Source: Bacteroidetes bacterium HGW-Bacteroidetes-5 (GTDB taxonomy: Bacteria; Bacteroidota; Bacteroidia; Bacteroidales; UBA932). From it: DNA of 64,000 bases. Each line of letters begins with the position of its first letter. Positions within the stretch are counted from its first letter, which is position 1. The position numbers and the translations under genes were made by a program. Shown piece after piece: positions 63,059 to 64,000 of this stretch. The stretch is taken from NCBI GenBank assembly GCA_002842515.1, contig PHDC01000001.1, positions 1,364,001-1,428,000 of the forward strand, read 5' to 3'. The notes beneath the pieces were generated by a model. That model searched no databases. It saw nothing but the letters and a program-made list of their open reading frames with translations, and was not told the origin of the DNA.

Positions 63059-64000
63059 CTATTTGGAGTGACTCAGGTTCTTTTTAATTATTGTGAGCAG
63101 GTCACTAATGCATATCGGTTTGGAGATATAGTCGTTGCACCCGGCCTCGATAGATTTCTCCCTGTCCCCGGACAAACCGTATGCAGTTTGAGCAATAATA
63201 ACAACATCTTTATTAAAAGTCCTTATCTGCCTGGTGGCCTCATAGCCGTTTATTCCCGGCATTTGAATATCCATAAAAACTAAATCTATATCCGGATTAG
63301 CTCTGCAAATGTTTACGGCTTCTATGCCAGATCTCGTTTTTAGCATCTCTTTGCAGATCTTTCTAACCCCTAACTCTAAAAGAAGCTCAGATGTTTCATC
63401 ATCTTCGGCAATTAATATTTTAAGTTTATCAATGCTCTCTTCCATATTATTATCTATTTTAAGATTTTTGGAAAGTCCTTTTGATTTTTTGTCTTTATCC
63501 AATGGTAATGTGAAGAAAAATGTTGATCCTTTGCCCTCAACGCTCTCAACCCAAATTTTCCCGCCGAGCATCTCAACATACGCTTTAGAGATGGATAGCC
63601 CAAGCCCGGCGCCCTGTGATGCCTTAATATTTAGAATATCCGCCTGAACAAAGCGTTCAAAAATAGCCTTTTGCCGGTTTGCAGGGACTCCAGATCCTGT
63701 ATCTTTTACAAAAAACTCCAGATACTCTTCACCTTTTGTGAATCCGAGCTCAATTGTTCCCTTTGAGGTAAATTTAATTGCATTCTTTACCAGGTTCGAG
63801 AGTATTCCTAAGAGTTTCTCTCTGTCTGTATTGATAACAGTATCTTTTACAAATAGTGGCTTTTTGCACAGGAACAGAATCCTCTTAGCCTCAGCTTCGG
63901 CGATAAAGAGATTGTACACATAATCTATCTGTTCGTTTATATTTGTCCGGGTTGAATTGATATTCATCAGCCCGGATTCAATCTTGGCAATCTCTGTGAT
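63059..64000 (-). CDS. Hybrid sensor histidine kinase, C-terminal part (cut by window edge)
   Basis: About 313 residues are visible; the frame runs off the right edge. The edge encodes ITEIAKIESGL, the second helix of the HisKA dimerisation domain after the phospho-His, so the sensor part lies outside. The ATPase domain shows N-box NLVKNAIKF, G1 DTGSGVP and G2 GAGLGLSISK. After a linker, a receiver domain (about the last 120 residues) has the acidic pair AEDDE, phospho-Asp in VFMDIQMPG and Lys in YISKPI. It is a hybrid kinase that would pass phosphate to its own receiver; signal unknown. Confidence 0.9.
   Translation of the reverse strand: MTEIAKIESGLMNINSTRTNINEQIDYVYNLFIAEAEAKRILFLCKKPLFVKDTVINTDREKLLGILSNLVKNAIKFTSKGTIELGFTKGEEYLEFFVKDTGSGVPANRQKAIFERFVQADILNIKASQGAGLGLSISKAYVEMLGGKIWVESVEGKGSTFFFTLPLDKDKKSKGLSKNLKIDNNMEESIDKLKILIAEDDETSELLLELGVRKICKEMLKTRSGIEAVNICRANPDIDLVFMDIQMPGINGYEATRQIRTFNKDVVIIAQTAYGLSGDREKSIEAGCNDYISKPICISDLLTIIKKNLSHSK

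Noticed and set aside
1-64000. CRISPR array, prophage or conjugative element
   Set aside because: No regularly spaced repeats, cas genes, integrase, phage structural or transfer genes are present.

Overview
The window is chromosomal DNA of a member of the Bacteroidota, most likely of the order Bacteroidales. This rests on the gene set: an Oar-like TonB-dependent receptor, 6-bladed propeller lipoproteins, DUF4254, DUF4153, a tricorn-type S41 peptidase, class III FBPase and an AroD-AroA fusion. It also rests on promoters of the form TTTG-N19-TAnnTTTG, the Bacteroidota -33/-7 signature, found repeatedly, and on the general lack of strong Shine-Dalgarno sequences. I cannot name the species. There is no prophage, conjugative element or CRISPR array. 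The only transposase-like gene is a RAYT (Y1 HUH) gene.

Layout. 1-3.0 kb: three tandem propeller lipoproteins in AT-rich DNA. 3.3-8.6 kb: a DUF4143 ATPase, then aroB, a fused aroD-aroA and aroC, making shikimate and chorismate. 8.6-11.5 kb: a GNAT-like protein, a beta-lactamase-fold hydrolase and a small Spy-like secreted protein. 11.7-15.9 kb: a ribosomal operon rplC-rplD-rplW-rplB-rpsS-rplV-rpsC on the minus strand, closed by a terminator after rpsC. 15.9-25.1 kb: marC, RAYT, tRNA-Gly and tRNA-Leu, pheS, a tricorn-like protease, arginine deiminase, manC and yraN. 25.1-29.3 kb: a non-coding stretch with a long bipartite hairpin (possible structured RNA), then an Oar-like receptor. 29.1-42.2 kb: metK under a SAM-II riboswitch, a YhbP-like protein, a U32 peptidase-family protein, GT9 + DUF4254 (LPS), polyprenyl diphosphate synthase, rsgA, a MATE transporter, sodB, fbp, and ctlX with rocD. 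42.3-46.0 kb: str operon rpsL-rpsG-fusA-rpsJ and a CAT-anticodon tRNA. 46.2-64 kb: a MacA/permease/TolC export operon, a cupin, a secreted C1 peptidase with a YD-repeat lipoprotein, a membrane/winged-helix cluster, a methyltransferase, a beta-barrel protein, a dicarboxylate symporter, an exported ankyrin protein, small envelope proteins, a membrane LytTR regulator, a mini ExbB-like protein and the end of a hybrid histidine kinase.

How the genes work together. Chorismate synthesis is complete from DAHP onward except for shikimate dehydrogenase (aroE) and shikimate kinase (aroK), which must lie elsewhere. Arginine can go to citrulline (ArcA), ornithine (CtlX) and glutamate semialdehyde (RocD), although arcA is about 17 kb from ctlX-rocD. 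The str and S10 ribosomal operons, normally joined in Bacteroidota, are split here at rpsJ|rplC and again at rpsC|rplP. GT9/DUF4254, manC and polyprenyl synthase point to envelope glycan assembly.

Most notable for follow-up: the split ribosomal supercluster with a near-identical 27-bp repeat at the rpsC stop codon and at the metK/YhbP junction; the SAM-II riboswitch of metK; the unassigned hairpin RNA candidate near 25.5 kb; nested inverted repeats in front of the RAYT gene; several genes whose -7 box directly abuts the start codon; and a MacB-type permease operon lacking its ATPase.
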